Source: G963668605 sp963668605
GTDB lineage: Bacteria > Acidobacteriota > Terriglobia > Bryobacterales > Bryobacteraceae
Length of the DNA stretch: 64,000 nucleotides
Reading direction: 5' to 3'
Assembly: GCA_963668605.1 (NCBI GenBank)
Contig: OY764903.1
Location: forward strand, 1,798,001-1,862,000
Numbering within the stretch: position 1 is the stretch's first letter; each line of letters opens with the position of its first letter. Both the position numbers and the translations under genes were made by a program. The notes under the pieces were generated by a model. That model was given only the letters and a program-made list of their open reading frames with translations, was not told where the DNA came from and made no database searches. This document shows, piece by piece, positions 50,546 to 59,014 of the stretch.

Positions 50546-51748
50546 ATGCCGCTGGTATTGCTTCTGGCGCTGGCCTCCGTCACTCTCCGGGAAGCCACTT
50601 ACCCGCTGCGCGACGGTTGCGCGGGCGGTGACAAGACACTCGCGGAACTGCGCCAGGGCGACGAGGTCAGAATCAAGTTTGCCATCGCCGGCGAGGGCGG
50701 CGGTTGCTTTAAAGTGGCCACAGCAAAGGGCGACGGCTACCTGCCCGCCTCCGCGCTCTCGAACACCGAGGAATTCGAAAAAGCGCGCCAAGCGGGCGCG
50801 CTCCTCGAAATCACAAAGGTGATGAACAACGAAGTCGCGGCCATCGGTAAGGCAGCAGCCACTTCGAATGACCCACTGATCTCGGCCGTGCGTATGCTCG
50901 AAGCCAACCGGCCAGACCAGGCGCTCGGCGTGTTGCAGAGCAGGTTGAGCACAGGACGGCGCGACCCGCAGGTACTCGCGCTGGCCGGTGTGGCGGCGTA
51001 TCGCAGCGACGACGTGCGCCGGGCGGCCTGGTATTGGAAGGAATCGCTCGAGTTGCGGCCGAACGCGGGCATCCAGCAGATGTACGACAAGGCATTGAAG
51101 GAGCTATCCGCCGATCTAAGCGCGGAGAAGAAATTCGGCGCTCGATTTGTGCTTCGCTATGACGGCCAAGCTGTCGGCGACGAGACGGCGCGAGAGATGG
51201 TGGTGGCACTCGAGCAGGAATACGTGCGCATCAACGCCGAACTGGGTTGCCACTGGGACGAACGCATCTCCGCGATCGTGCAAACGCGAGAAGCCTATCG
51301 GAAGAGCAGCGACGCAGCCGAATGGAGCGGCGGCCAATATGACGGGCGCATTCGCATCGCTCTGGTCGAGGGCAATACTTTGGGTGCAAAAACCCGGCGC
51401 GTTTTTGCGCACGAAATTACGCACGCCTGCCTGGCCAGCTTGGGGCGCTGGCCCGCGTGGCTGCATGAGGGCCTGGCGCAGCGCATGTCTGGTGACACCA
51501 TGAATCCTGCGCTCAAGCGTCAATTGAAGAACGCTGTGCGCGGAGGCGCGATGCCGCGCTTCGACCGCCTGTCCCAGGATTGGAGCCGCCTCAGTCCGCA
51601 GCACGCCGCGCAAGCCTACGGGCTGGCGCTCGCCGCGGTGGAGACCTTTTATGAAGAGTACGCGCAACTCGGCATGCGCAATCTGCTCAAGAACCCGCAA
51701 ATGCTGGCGCAGATAGTCGACCACCTCAATCGCAAGTTCGCAGAATAG
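50546..51748 (+). CDS. TPR-containing putative metallopeptidase (MA-like)
   Basis: 400 residues. A short signal-like start (MPLVLLLALASVTLREA) precedes an SH3-like part (residues 22-70), tetratricopeptide-like helices (about 105-175, DQALGVLQSRLSTGRRDPQVLALAGVAAYRSDDVRRAAWYWKESLEL) and a peptidase domain: FAHEITH at 287-293 and WLHEGLAQ with the third ligand Glu308, the classic peptidase-MA arrangement. The family is often secreted in Acidobacteria and Deltaproteobacteria; substrates are unknown. It lies 72 bases after the deacylase gene. Activity is inferred from the HExxH...HEG spacing. Confidence 0.75.
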   Translation: MPLVLLLALASVTLREATYPLRDGCAGGDKTLAELRQGDEVRIKFAIAGEGGGCFKVATAKGDGYLPASALSNTEEFEKARQAGALLEITKVMNNEVAAIGKAAATSNDPLISAVRMLEANRPDQALGVLQSRLSTGRRDPQVLALAGVAAYRSDDVRRAAWYWKESLELRPNAGIQQMYDKALKELSADLSAEKKFGARFVLRYDGQAVGDETAREMVVALEQEYVRINAELGCHWDERISAIVQTREAYRKSSDAAEWSGGQYDGRIRIALVEGNTLGAKTRRVFAHEITHACLASLGRWPAWLHEGLAQRMSGDTMNPALKRQLKNAVRGGAMPRFDRLSQDWSRLSPQHAAQAYGLALAAVETFYEEYAQLGMRNLLKNPQMLAQIVDHLNRKFAE

Positions 51749-51844
51749 CGCGGACGATTCCGCCCGTGGAATTGGGATTGACAGCGCGGATTTTCGGACC
51801 TACTATCACCTCAAAGACCGTCCTGAGAGGAGGAGCCGAATTCC

Positions 51845-52324
51845 ATGATTGCCGATTCCATCATGCAGGCATTGCGGGAGCATCCCTTCGTGGAAGACTT
51901 CCGGCCCGAGCATGTCCAGACGCTCGGCGCACTGGCGCACGAAGTTGCCTTCGAGCGTGACCATGTTATCTTTCGCGAAGGCGATGAATGCAGCCTCTTC
52001 TACCTTATCGTCTCCGGCAAGGTCGCTCTTGAAATCAGCGCGCCGGGTCATACTTTCCGCGTGCAGACGCTGGCCGCCGGAGACGAATTCGGTTGGTCCG
52101 CCGTGTTGATGCGCAGTGGAAAGCATTTCCAGGCGCGCGCGCTGGAGCCCGTCGCGGCGCTCGCCATCGAAGGCGCAGAGCTGCACAGCGCCTGTCAGGA
52201 GGACCCTTCGTTCGGCTGCGACTTCATGTTCCGCCTGCTCGGCGTCGTCTCCGAACGGCTTCAGGCGACGCGCCTGCAATTGCTCGACATTTACGCGCCT
52301 AAGGCCAAACCCGTAGTGGCCTGA
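51845..52324 (+). CDS. Stand-alone cyclic-nucleotide-binding-domain protein
   Basis: 159 residues holding one cNMP-binding beta-barrel: VIFREGDECSLFYLIVSGKVALEIS, AAGDEFGWSAVLMRSGKHFQARALEPVAALAIEGAEL. The phosphate-binding cassette (GDEFGWSAVLMRSGKHFQARA) departs from the cAMP consensus, so the ligand, if any, is uncertain. There is no helix-turn-helix, so it cannot act as a CRP-type regulator by itself; the C-terminal helix (GVVSERLQATRLQLLDIY) resembles the CRP dimer helix. AGGAGG lies about 13 bases upstream. A ferredoxin gene follows after 47 bases. Confidence 0.8.
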   Translation: MIADSIMQALREHPFVEDFRPEHVQTLGALAHEVAFERDHVIFREGDECSLFYLIVSGKVALEISAPGHTFRVQTLAAGDEFGWSAVLMRSGKHFQARALEPVAALAIEGAELHSACQEDPSFGCDFMFRLLGVVSERLQATRLQLLDIYAPKAKPVVA

Positions 52325-52371
52325 AGTGGTATGTAAGACTGTTTTAGTCGGATATGTGCTAGACTCAAATT

Positions 52372-52764
52372 GTGCCGAAAGTTACTTTTCTCCCTGCGAA
52401 CATCACGGTCGAATTCGACCCCGACACGCTGCCATATTCTGAGCATGGAAAGCCGCTCTCGATCCTGGATATCGCCCTGAATTACGGAATCCAACTGGAG
52501 CACGCCTGCGGCGGGAACTGCGCCTGCACGACGTGCCACGTGATCGTGAAGAACGCCACCGACGGCAACCTTTCAGAACTCGAGGACGACGAGGCCGATC
52601 GCCTCGACGGAGCGGCCGGCTTGACGCTGCACTCGCGTCTGGGCTGCCAGTGCGCTGTACTCGGAGATGTCGTTGTCGAGATTCCAGATTGGAACCGCAA
52701 CTACGTGAGCGAGGGTGGCGGTTCGATGAATCTCGGAGATGCTATCCCGACGGGCAAGCGATAA
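52372..52764 (+). CDS. fdx: 2Fe-2S ferredoxin, ISC/adrenodoxin type
   Basis: 130 residues from a GTG. The cluster ligands fit C-x5-C-x2-C: Cys46, Cys52 and Cys55 (HACGGNCACTTC), with the fourth at Cys92 in SRLGCQC. ELEDDEADRLDG matches the acidic recognition helix of ISC ferredoxins. These carry electrons to iron-sulfur cluster assembly; no other isc gene is beside it in the window. It starts 47 bases after the cNMP-binding gene and converges with the lipoprotein gene, leaving a one-base gap. Confidence 0.92.
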   Translation: MPKVTFLPANITVEFDPDTLPYSEHGKPLSILDIALNYGIQLEHACGGNCACTTCHVIVKNATDGNLSELEDDEADRLDGAAGLTLHSRLGCQCAVLGDVVVEIPDWNRNYVSEGGGSMNLGDAIPTGKR

Positions 52765-52765
52765 G

Positions 52766-53677
52766 CTAACGGTCCGCGGGCAACATCGCGATCAATTTGT
52801 CGACGAGTTCTTCCGGAAAGAGTGCGTCGACTGTGACGTCGCTCTGGCGTTGCTCCACGACGATCGCATCGAAAATCCGCAGCAGGTCCGGGCGATTGTC
52901 AGGCGTGTTCAAGCGCCCCAAGCCAATCATGCCTTTCAGAGCGGTGGCCAGCCGTTTTGCATCTTCCTCACCGCCGGCCGTACCTTTGCCGTGCACGCTA
53001 ATTCCGCTTGAGAGTTCCGCCGAAAGCATCACGAATTGCAGGGACGAGTAAATCTTCGCGAGATTGGCGAGGTTACCCTCCTGCGGAATTCCGAGTGCCG
53101 CGCTGTCCTGGCCCCCCAGCGCAACCATCCAGAACTGGCTATTGCCGGGAACCGTACGCAGTGCCGCAGCCAGCGGTGGAGATAACGCCGCCTTGTCACG
53201 CTGATCGATGATATACATAATCGCATCGGCGCGTCCGGCGATCGCCGTAGTGGGATTGACGAACGTGACCGCACCTTCACTGCGGCCGATAATCATGCCT
53301 CCCTTGTAAGGAATTCGCTCGGCACCTTCGATATTAATGCGCGGCTCCATGCCCATCTCGGAAAACCTGCCGCGCACGAGCAGCACCGTGTGCTTGCCGT
53401 TTGAGACGGCCAGAGCTTGCCAGATGTCGCGCCGCGGATCGATGCCCGTCTGCGCGGCAAACGCGTCCAGCATCGGCAGCTTACGCGCCGACAGATGCTT
53501 TGTATAGATCTGCGATTTCTGCGCGGAGTCAATACGGGCTCCAGCCAGCATTATCGTATCGGCTGGCACCAGCGAGAGCAGCGCGGGTTCGATGAACACC
53601 GGCCCATAAGAGCGCGACGATTTGCATCCGGCGGCTAGCAGCGCCAGGCTGAGACAGGCACATCCCATTCCACGCAT
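52766..53677 (-). CDS. Lipoprotein of unknown function in ABC operon
   Basis: 303 residues from the ATG at 53677, which overlaps the permease stop as TAATG. The signal is MRGMGCACLSLALLAAGCKSS with a lipobox LAAGC. The mature part has repeated alpha/beta stretches: VPADTIMLAGARIDSAQKSQIYTKHL, RRDIWQALAVSNGKHTVLLVRGRF, GMIIGRSEGAVTFVNPTTAIAGRADAIMYIID, and a helical C-terminus ending IAMLPADR. No family recognised; it resembles proteins with paired DUF3352-like modules only loosely. Its place at the end of the ABC operon suggests a partner for the transporter. Confidence 0.65.
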   Translation of the reverse strand: MRGMGCACLSLALLAAGCKSSRSYGPVFIEPALLSLVPADTIMLAGARIDSAQKSQIYTKHLSARKLPMLDAFAAQTGIDPRRDIWQALAVSNGKHTVLLVRGRFSEMGMEPRINIEGAERIPYKGGMIIGRSEGAVTFVNPTTAIAGRADAIMYIIDQRDKAALSPPLAAALRTVPGNSQFWMVALGGQDSAALGIPQEGNLANLAKIYSSLQFVMLSAELSSGISVHGKGTAGGEEDAKRLATALKGMIGLGRLNTPDNRPDLLRIFDAIVVEQRQSDVTVDALFPEELVDKLIAMLPADR

Positions 53678-54501
53678 TAGAAATCCCTCCGCGCAAACAC
53701 CGCCAGACCCGCGAGCAGAACGACGAGGCCGAAGCCTGCCGAAGACCACAGCGGCGCGTAGCTTTCCACCGTGCGATCGAAAACAAAATCGAGCGTCATG
53801 CGCCCCACGTCATAGACCTTCGGCAACGCGTAGTACAGCGCACGCCACAGGCCTCGCGACCATTCCGAGGAGAGCAGTTTCTCCATCACGGCGCGCTGCG
53901 CCAGGATCGGACTGACGATCATCAGCGCTACCGTCACCATGGTCGTGAGCGCGGAGCTTTCAAACAAAACGCCGACCAGGATAACGACGCTTAGCAACAC
54001 CGCGAAAGTAAACATCGTCGTACCGATCGCCAGCAAAAACGCCTTCGGCCACAGGCCGGTCTTCCATCCGAGTACGCACCAGACGCCAAGTATGAGGTAG
54101 GCGATATTGCAGCCCACCACAAGGACGTTGCCGATGTAGCGGCCCATCAGGATGTGCCAACGGCGCACTGGTTTCGAGAGCAGTAATTCGATGCGTCCGG
54201 CTGCGAGCACACTCGGGATCAGACCGGAGGAGGCAAACACAGCGAGGACCATGCCCCAGGTATAGAGGAAAGTTGCGATGCCGGCCTGCGCCTGGCGCAC
54301 GATGCGGTGAACGTCTTGCGTCTTGCCATCCGACTGCCCCAACAAGCTCATCGTAGCCATCGCGCCTTCGACGATATCGATCTTCAGCACGAACAGGAAG
54401 AACAGAATCATGAGCGTGGAGAGCGCGAAAAGCCCCCAAAAGATCTTGTTCGCCACGGCTTCGCGGAACGTATCGAGGATCAGCGCAGCGGTGGTCCTCA
54501 T
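53677..54501 (-). CDS. ABC-2 type transporter permease
   Basis: 274 residues with six predicted membrane helices, the ABC-2 layout. It opens with LILDTFREAVANKIFWGLFALSTLMILFFLFVL; the mid-section GRIELLLSKPVRRWHILMGRYIGN is the amphipathic coupling region found in NosY/GldF-type permeases. The ATG overlaps the ATPase stop (TGA/ATG). The substrate is unknown; related pairs export or maintain lipids, polysaccharides or copper-site proteins. Confidence 0.85.
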   Translation of the reverse strand: MRTTAALILDTFREAVANKIFWGLFALSTLMILFFLFVLKIDIVEGAMATMSLLGQSDGKTQDVHRIVRQAQAGIATFLYTWGMVLAVFASSGLIPSVLAAGRIELLLSKPVRRWHILMGRYIGNVLVVGCNIAYLILGVWCVLGWKTGLWPKAFLLAIGTTMFTFAVLLSVVILVGVLFESSALTTMVTVALMIVSPILAQRAVMEKLLSSEWSRGLWRALYYALPKVYDVGRMTLDFVFDRTVESYAPLWSSAGFGLVVLLAGLAVFARRDF

Positions 54502-55427
54502 CGTTTTCCTTCTACAGTCTTGACGAAGATCTCTTCGAGCGTGCTGTTGGTCGGCACAATCGACTCAATTGCGCAGCGCTCCGCGCGCAACGCATCAATG
54601 GCCTGGTTCACGAGTTCGCTGTCCGGCAATTGGAACACTGCCGCGCCGTCGCGAACCGATACCTCTGAGGCCAGTAGCTTGAGCGCATCGACAAGACGGT
54701 CGGGCACATTGAGGGCGCTTAGCCGGAAACCCTTACCCGCGGTTAATTCTTTCACCGTGCCGCGCAGTGCGACCTTCCCGCGATTCAGGATGGCAACCTC
54801 TTTGCAGAACAGCTCCACCTCGACCAGCAGATGCGAGTTGATAAAAATCGTAACGCCCTGCTCTTCGAGCGCGTGCAGAATCTCGCGGATCTGGATGCGG
54901 CCCACCGGGTCGACGCCATCCGAGGGTTCGTCGAGAATCAGCAGTCTCGGCTTGTGCATCAGCGCCTGTGCAAGACCGAGCCGCTGCAACATACCCTTCG
55001 AGTACTTGCCGATGCGAAAGCCGCCCCACTCCGCAATGCCTGTTAGCGCGAGCATTTCGGAAATCCGCCGCTTGCGCTCGCGCGACGGCATGCCGGAGAG
55101 AGCCGCATAGAAATCCAACATGCCGGCACCGGTGAAGTAGGTGGGAAAACGATGATTTTCCGGCAGGTAGCCGACTGGACGGCGCGCCTCGGGCTCCTGC
55201 GCGGGCCGGCCGAATATGCGAGCGGAGCCCGCTGTCGAGTGCGTGGCACTCAGCAGCATTTTGACGAACGTGGTCTTGCCCGCGCCGTTAGGTCCGAGAA
55301 ATCCGAACGTCGTCCCGCTGCCAATGTTCAGCGAAATGCCATCGACGGCTCGCACAGCGCGGCGGCGCCAGGGGCTGCGAAAGACCTTGGTGAGGTCGAG
55401 CGTCTCAATCGCGTAATCGGATGGCAT
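54498..55427 (-). CDS. ABC transporter ATP-binding protein
   Basis: 309 residues from the ATG at 55427; a longer open frame exists but overlaps the previous gene's end. Walker A is FLGPNGAGKTTFV, the Q-loop YLPENHRF, the signature is YSKGMLQRLGLAQAL, and Walker B is LLILDEPSDGVDPVGR. A C-terminal 90-residue domain (LNVPDRLVDALKLLASEV to EEIFVKTVEGK) is the DUF4162-like tail of CcmA/DrrA-type subunits. It pairs with the next-gene permease (4-base overlap). It lies 40 bases after the TrmB-like regulator, likely in one operon. Confidence 0.9.
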   Translation of the reverse strand: MPSDYAIETLDLTKVFRSPWRRRAVRAVDGISLNIGSGTTFGFLGPNGAGKTTFVKMLLSATHSTAGSARIFGRPAQEPEARRPVGYLPENHRFPTYFTGAGMLDFYAALSGMPSRERKRRISEMLALTGIAEWGGFRIGKYSKGMLQRLGLAQALMHKPRLLILDEPSDGVDPVGRIQIREILHALEEQGVTIFINSHLLVEVELFCKEVAILNRGKVALRGTVKELTAGKGFRLSALNVPDRLVDALKLLASEVSVRDGAAVFQLPDSELVNQAIDALRAERCAIESIVPTNSTLEEIFVKTVEGKR

Positions 55428-55467
55428 GGGAAACGCGCAACTTCCATTGTAAAGCCCCTGCTGCGTT

Positions 55468-56295
55468 TTACAGACTTTCCGCGCGGCCCCAGCGATCCTC
55501 AAACAGACCCCGCAGCGCCTCCGCAAGTCCGAGATGGTCGAAGACCAGCGAAGTCCAGGACGGCTTGGTGATCACGGGATCGAGCAGCGCGATCAGTCCG
55601 CAGCGCCGGTCGAACTGCGCCATCTTCAGCGGAACCGCCTGCGCCGTGCGCACCTCTACACCGAGCGCGACATACTCCAGCAAACGGGCCCGGTGCGCTT
55701 CGTCGACCGTCCCCGACTCAAGCAGCAGACGCGACTTGACGCCGCGATGGCAGGCCTGCCGCAACAGTTCCTCATCGAAGGGATCCACGGCGTAGGGCGG
55801 GCGGGAAAACTCAAGATACTCCTCCTGAGCCTCGCTCAACATGCGCCGGTACTGCGTTGCGGCTTGTGCGGATTCGCTTACGATCTGGAGAAAATCCAGC
55901 GTACCGCGTCCGCCTTTGCCCTCGTTGTAGGCCACTCTCAGATCGTCGACCAAGCCGGCGGCTAGCCGCGACTGCTCCGTAATCTCATGCTGCATCCGCT
56001 GCGAGATGTGCGCAACGTATCCGGGCAGCGCGAGCGCAGGTTCTACGGCCGAAAAGAGTTTGGTCTTCTCCTGCACGACCTGCGCGAAGCCCTTTTCCAC
56101 AAGGCTGTCGAGCACCTCATAAATTTTTTGGCGTGGCACGTGCGAGCGCGCCGCCAACTCAAGCGCCTTGAAGCGCGGGTGCCCGATCAGGACAAGGTAC
56201 GAGCGGGCTTCATAGGCGTTCAATCCGACGCTCTGCAATTTGCGCCACAAGCGTTGAAACTCAATTTCCGAAAGATCACGGCTCATCGTTTTCAC
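55468..56295 (-). CDS. TrmB-family transcriptional regulator
   Basis: 275 residues. The winged helix occupies residues 10-80 (EFQRLWRKLQSVGLNAYEARSYLVLIGHPRFKALELAARSHVPRQKIYEVLDSLVEKGFAQV), which is the TrmB signature, followed by a coiled helix and a C-terminal TrmB_C-like sensing domain (DPFDEELLRQACHRGVKSRLLLESGT). Such regulators respond to sugars in archaea and some bacteria, so it may control the ABC transporter downstream. The ATG at 56286 is an alternative start. Confidence 0.82.
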   Translation of the reverse strand: MKTMSRDLSEIEFQRLWRKLQSVGLNAYEARSYLVLIGHPRFKALELAARSHVPRQKIYEVLDSLVEKGFAQVVQEKTKLFSAVEPALALPGYVAHISQRMQHEITEQSRLAAGLVDDLRVAYNEGKGGRGTLDFLQIVSESAQAATQYRRMLSEAQEEYLEFSRPPYAVDPFDEELLRQACHRGVKSRLLLESGTVDEAHRARLLEYVALGVEVRTAQAVPLKMAQFDRRCGLIALLDPVITKPSWTSLVFDHLGLAEALRGLFEDRWGRAESL

Positions 56296-56356
56296 CAGAC
56301 GCGATAACGATAGCAGAAAATCGGGAATCGAGGGACTGCCCCGCCTGCGGGACGAT

Positions 56357-58717
56357 TCAAAACCTTGCGATCAGTCCTACGCGCAGCGCCCGCGGAAAGC
56401 CGGGCGAGATGTTGTTGTTGCCGTCCGCATTCATGAAGTACCTCGTATCGAAGAGGTTTTCCACGTTCGCCTGGAGACGCACTCTTTCGGTGATGGAGTA
56501 ATACAGCGCAGCATCCGCGCGCGTGTACCCCGGCAGCGTAACGGAGTTATCGACCGCAGCATACATCGCGGTTCGATGAAGCACTCCCAGACCGGCGCCG
56601 AGTCTGGGAGCGATCTGGTAGTTATTCCACAATGAAAACGTGTGTGACGGCACTTGCGGCACTTGCGCTCCCGTCAGCGCCGCCGCAGTGGTCCTGCTGA
56701 TAAACGCGTCTTGCCACGCATAACCGCCGGCGATCTTCCAGGCGCGAGTGACGCTTCCGGTCAGTCCGAGTTCGTAACCGTTAGTGCGTTGACTGCCGGT
56801 CTGCACGATCCTGGTGGGATCGTTGGGATCGGTGGAGCGCGTGTTGGTGCGATCCAGGCGATAGACCGCGGACGTCACGAACAGGTTGCGCGAGACATCC
56901 CACTTGACGCCGGCTTCATAGTTGGTGAATCTCTCCGGCTTCACCTGCTGCGTGACAGTCGTCAACGAAGAGAACTGATCTCCGGAGCTGGGCAGAAACG
57001 ACACGCTGTAATTTGTGTAGAACGAAAGCGAAGTCATCGGCTTAAAGACGACTCCGGCGCGCGGCGACACCGGATTGTCGATGCGGCGCAGGCTGTCGCC
57101 ACTGCGGTTATTGTGATAGCGCAGGTCGAAATGGTCGAAGCGGAGCCCGGCAATCACTTGAACGGCACGGGACAACTCGATCTGATCTTGCATATAAGTT
57201 GCAACTACGTTGGCCGCCAGATGGTTGTCCGCGTCGCTGGCACTCTGGCGGAAAGTCACCGGCGCGCTCACCGCAGGCTTAGCGTACGGAACCTGAATGA
57301 TTGTAGATGTGCCATTGAAATATCCGGTGTTGCGGAAATTGTCCGTGAGTTGGCGGCCGGCTTCCGCGCCGCCTAGAATCGTGTGCCGGACGCGTCCGGT
57401 CGACAACGTATAGACCACGTCCGTCTGATTGAAAGCATTGCGCCGCCGGGTCGAGTTATTGTACGCGGAAATCGGAACCTGGGTCTTATCCGCATTCAGT
57501 GCACCGGGCACATAATTCTGGTAGCCCCGGTCATAGTCGCCTATCATCGTGCGGTTGCGGATGTTTAGCAGTCCAGCCTGGTGCTCGATCATCGCCGACC
57601 CAAGATTGACGCTGGCCCGCACTGGGCTATTCCTTGGATCACCGAAATATGTGGACGGGGCGATGTCCACCGGCCGCCCGAGGTACGATGGAATGCCGCG
57701 ATCGGCGACGCGGTCGTCGTGCAGGTATTCGTAGCCGAGCAGAAGCCTAGTCGCTTTCCCCGGTGTTATCGTCAGCGCCGGACTGACGCCATAGCGCTCG
57801 ATGCCTACGCCGTTGCGAAAACTGTCCGAGTTCTCGTACATCGCATTCAGCCGCAATGCAAGCTTGTCGCTCAGCGGTTGATCGAAGTCGCCGGCTAAGC
57901 GCTTATTGCCGAACGATCCGCCCTGAATCGCGATTTCGCGCAACGGCTGGAAGCCTGCTTCCTTGGTGACCCGGTTGACCACGCCACCACCGCCGCCACG
58001 CCCGAAGACCATAGCATTCGGCCCTTTCAACGCCTCGACGTGGTCCAGATTGTAGAGATCGCGAAAGTACTGAGCGTCGTCGCGAACGCCATTCACGAAG
58101 AAATCCGCCGAAGAATTATTGCCCCGGATCACGACCTGATCGCGATTGTTCTCACCTTGGTGGGCGGTGATGCCGGGCACGTAGCGCACGACGTCGCCGA
58201 TGCTCATCATCATTTGATCGCGCATCAATTCCTGAGAAACGATCGTGATCGATTGCGGGACATCGCGTAGCGGCGTCAGAGTCTTCGTAGCGAAATTGCT
58301 GGCCGTGGTCAGGTAGCCTGCGTTCTCGATCACGTTGACCGTGCCACGAATCGGAGCGATCTCCAAGACGATTTCCAGCGGCTCGCAGTCTCCAGCCGTC
58401 AAACGTATCGTGCGAATCGCCTCGCGAAACCCTTCCGCTGCGATCTTCAGCATGTAGCTTCCGGCTTCGAGCCCTAGAGCAAACTCACCGCTCTGGTTCG
58501 ACTGCACAGACGCGCCGCCTGCGCCTGGCACCGCAACGCGCGCACCCTCAATGGGAGCGCGTGCGGGATCTAGCACCTTGCCTTGCATCGGGAAGCACGC
58601 CGACTGAGTTTGACCCAGGCACAGCGAGACTCCCGCAGCGAGTACGAAGCAGGATAAACGTAACGTCAGCTTCGACAGAATTTCGAGTGATCTTGAATGT
58701 TCTGATGAGTGATTCAT
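56357..58717 (-). CDS. TonB-dependent siderophore-type receptor
   Basis: 786 residues from the ATG at 58717; a TTG start 11 codons upstream (58750) is possible. Signal (LSCFVLAAGVSLCLGQ), then a carboxypeptidase-regulatory-like domain (residues 42-115), then an FhuA/FecA-type plug: TLTPLRDVPQSITIVSQELMRDQ, VVRYVPGITAHQGENNRDQVVIRGN, LDHVEALKGPNAMVFGRGGGGGVVN. The barrel carries VNVENLFDTRYFMNADGNN and ends LRVGLIARF. It is a siderophore-receptor-like protein and thus distinct from the four Oar-like receptors. Regulation may involve the palindromes in the leader. Confidence 0.9.
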   Translation of the reverse strand: MNHSSEHSRSLEILSKLTLRLSCFVLAAGVSLCLGQTQSACFPMQGKVLDPARAPIEGARVAVPGAGGASVQSNQSGEFALGLEAGSYMLKIAAEGFREAIRTIRLTAGDCEPLEIVLEIAPIRGTVNVIENAGYLTTASNFATKTLTPLRDVPQSITIVSQELMRDQMMMSIGDVVRYVPGITAHQGENNRDQVVIRGNNSSADFFVNGVRDDAQYFRDLYNLDHVEALKGPNAMVFGRGGGGGVVNRVTKEAGFQPLREIAIQGGSFGNKRLAGDFDQPLSDKLALRLNAMYENSDSFRNGVGIERYGVSPALTITPGKATRLLLGYEYLHDDRVADRGIPSYLGRPVDIAPSTYFGDPRNSPVRASVNLGSAMIEHQAGLLNIRNRTMIGDYDRGYQNYVPGALNADKTQVPISAYNNSTRRRNAFNQTDVVYTLSTGRVRHTILGGAEAGRQLTDNFRNTGYFNGTSTIIQVPYAKPAVSAPVTFRQSASDADNHLAANVVATYMQDQIELSRAVQVIAGLRFDHFDLRYHNNRSGDSLRRIDNPVSPRAGVVFKPMTSLSFYTNYSVSFLPSSGDQFSSLTTVTQQVKPERFTNYEAGVKWDVSRNLFVTSAVYRLDRTNTRSTDPNDPTRIVQTGSQRTNGYELGLTGSVTRAWKIAGGYAWQDAFISRTTAAALTGAQVPQVPSHTFSLWNNYQIAPRLGAGLGVLHRTAMYAAVDNSVTLPGYTRADAALYYSITERVRLQANVENLFDTRYFMNADGNNNISPGFPRALRVGLIARF

Positions 58718-58771
58718 AGCGTGCACACGACCATTGAAAGTTGAGTTCAAAACAGGACGAAGCCCTCTCTC

Positions 58772-58918
58772 AGTTGCAACTCCTTTGCTAACATTCGGTT
58801 TTACTTTCGAATGAGCCAGTGGAGAATCTGAGCAAACAAGGCCATTTAAGCTGTCATGACCCTTTTTAGCTTACGGGCGAGCGCTACAAATGTCAACTCA
58901 TATTTGCAACTCAGTTGC
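58772..58918 (-). promoter_or_regulatory. Receptor promoter region with GTTGCAAC-type palindromes
   Basis: On the minus strand GCAACTGAGTTGC (58906-58918, a perfect palindrome about its centre) stands 9 bases before a -35 TTGACA (58891-58896). Seventeen bases on is TAAGCT, a weak -10. A second related palindrome, AGTTGCAACT, is at 58772-58781 in the leader. The pair could be an operator for an iron or cofactor regulator; neither resembles a Fur box. Confidence 0.5.
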
Positions 58919-59014
58919 CGATTGACTTTGCCGGACAGCATTGAGTGCATACGTGGCTATCCTGCCTGTCGGGTATTTCTGAATGTCTGGCAAAGGGAAA
59001 CGAAGTGCCGTGGA

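Noticed and set aside
49925..50791. Upstream part of the long minus-strand open frame preceding the second DUF1080 gene
   Set aside because: It is antisense to the YbaK and peptidase-like genes and lacks a signal peptide; the start at 49924 gives one.
58718..59014. Fur box upstream of the siderophore-type receptor
   Set aside because: No GATAATGATAATC-like sequence is present; the only symmetric sites are the GTTGC-based palindromes.
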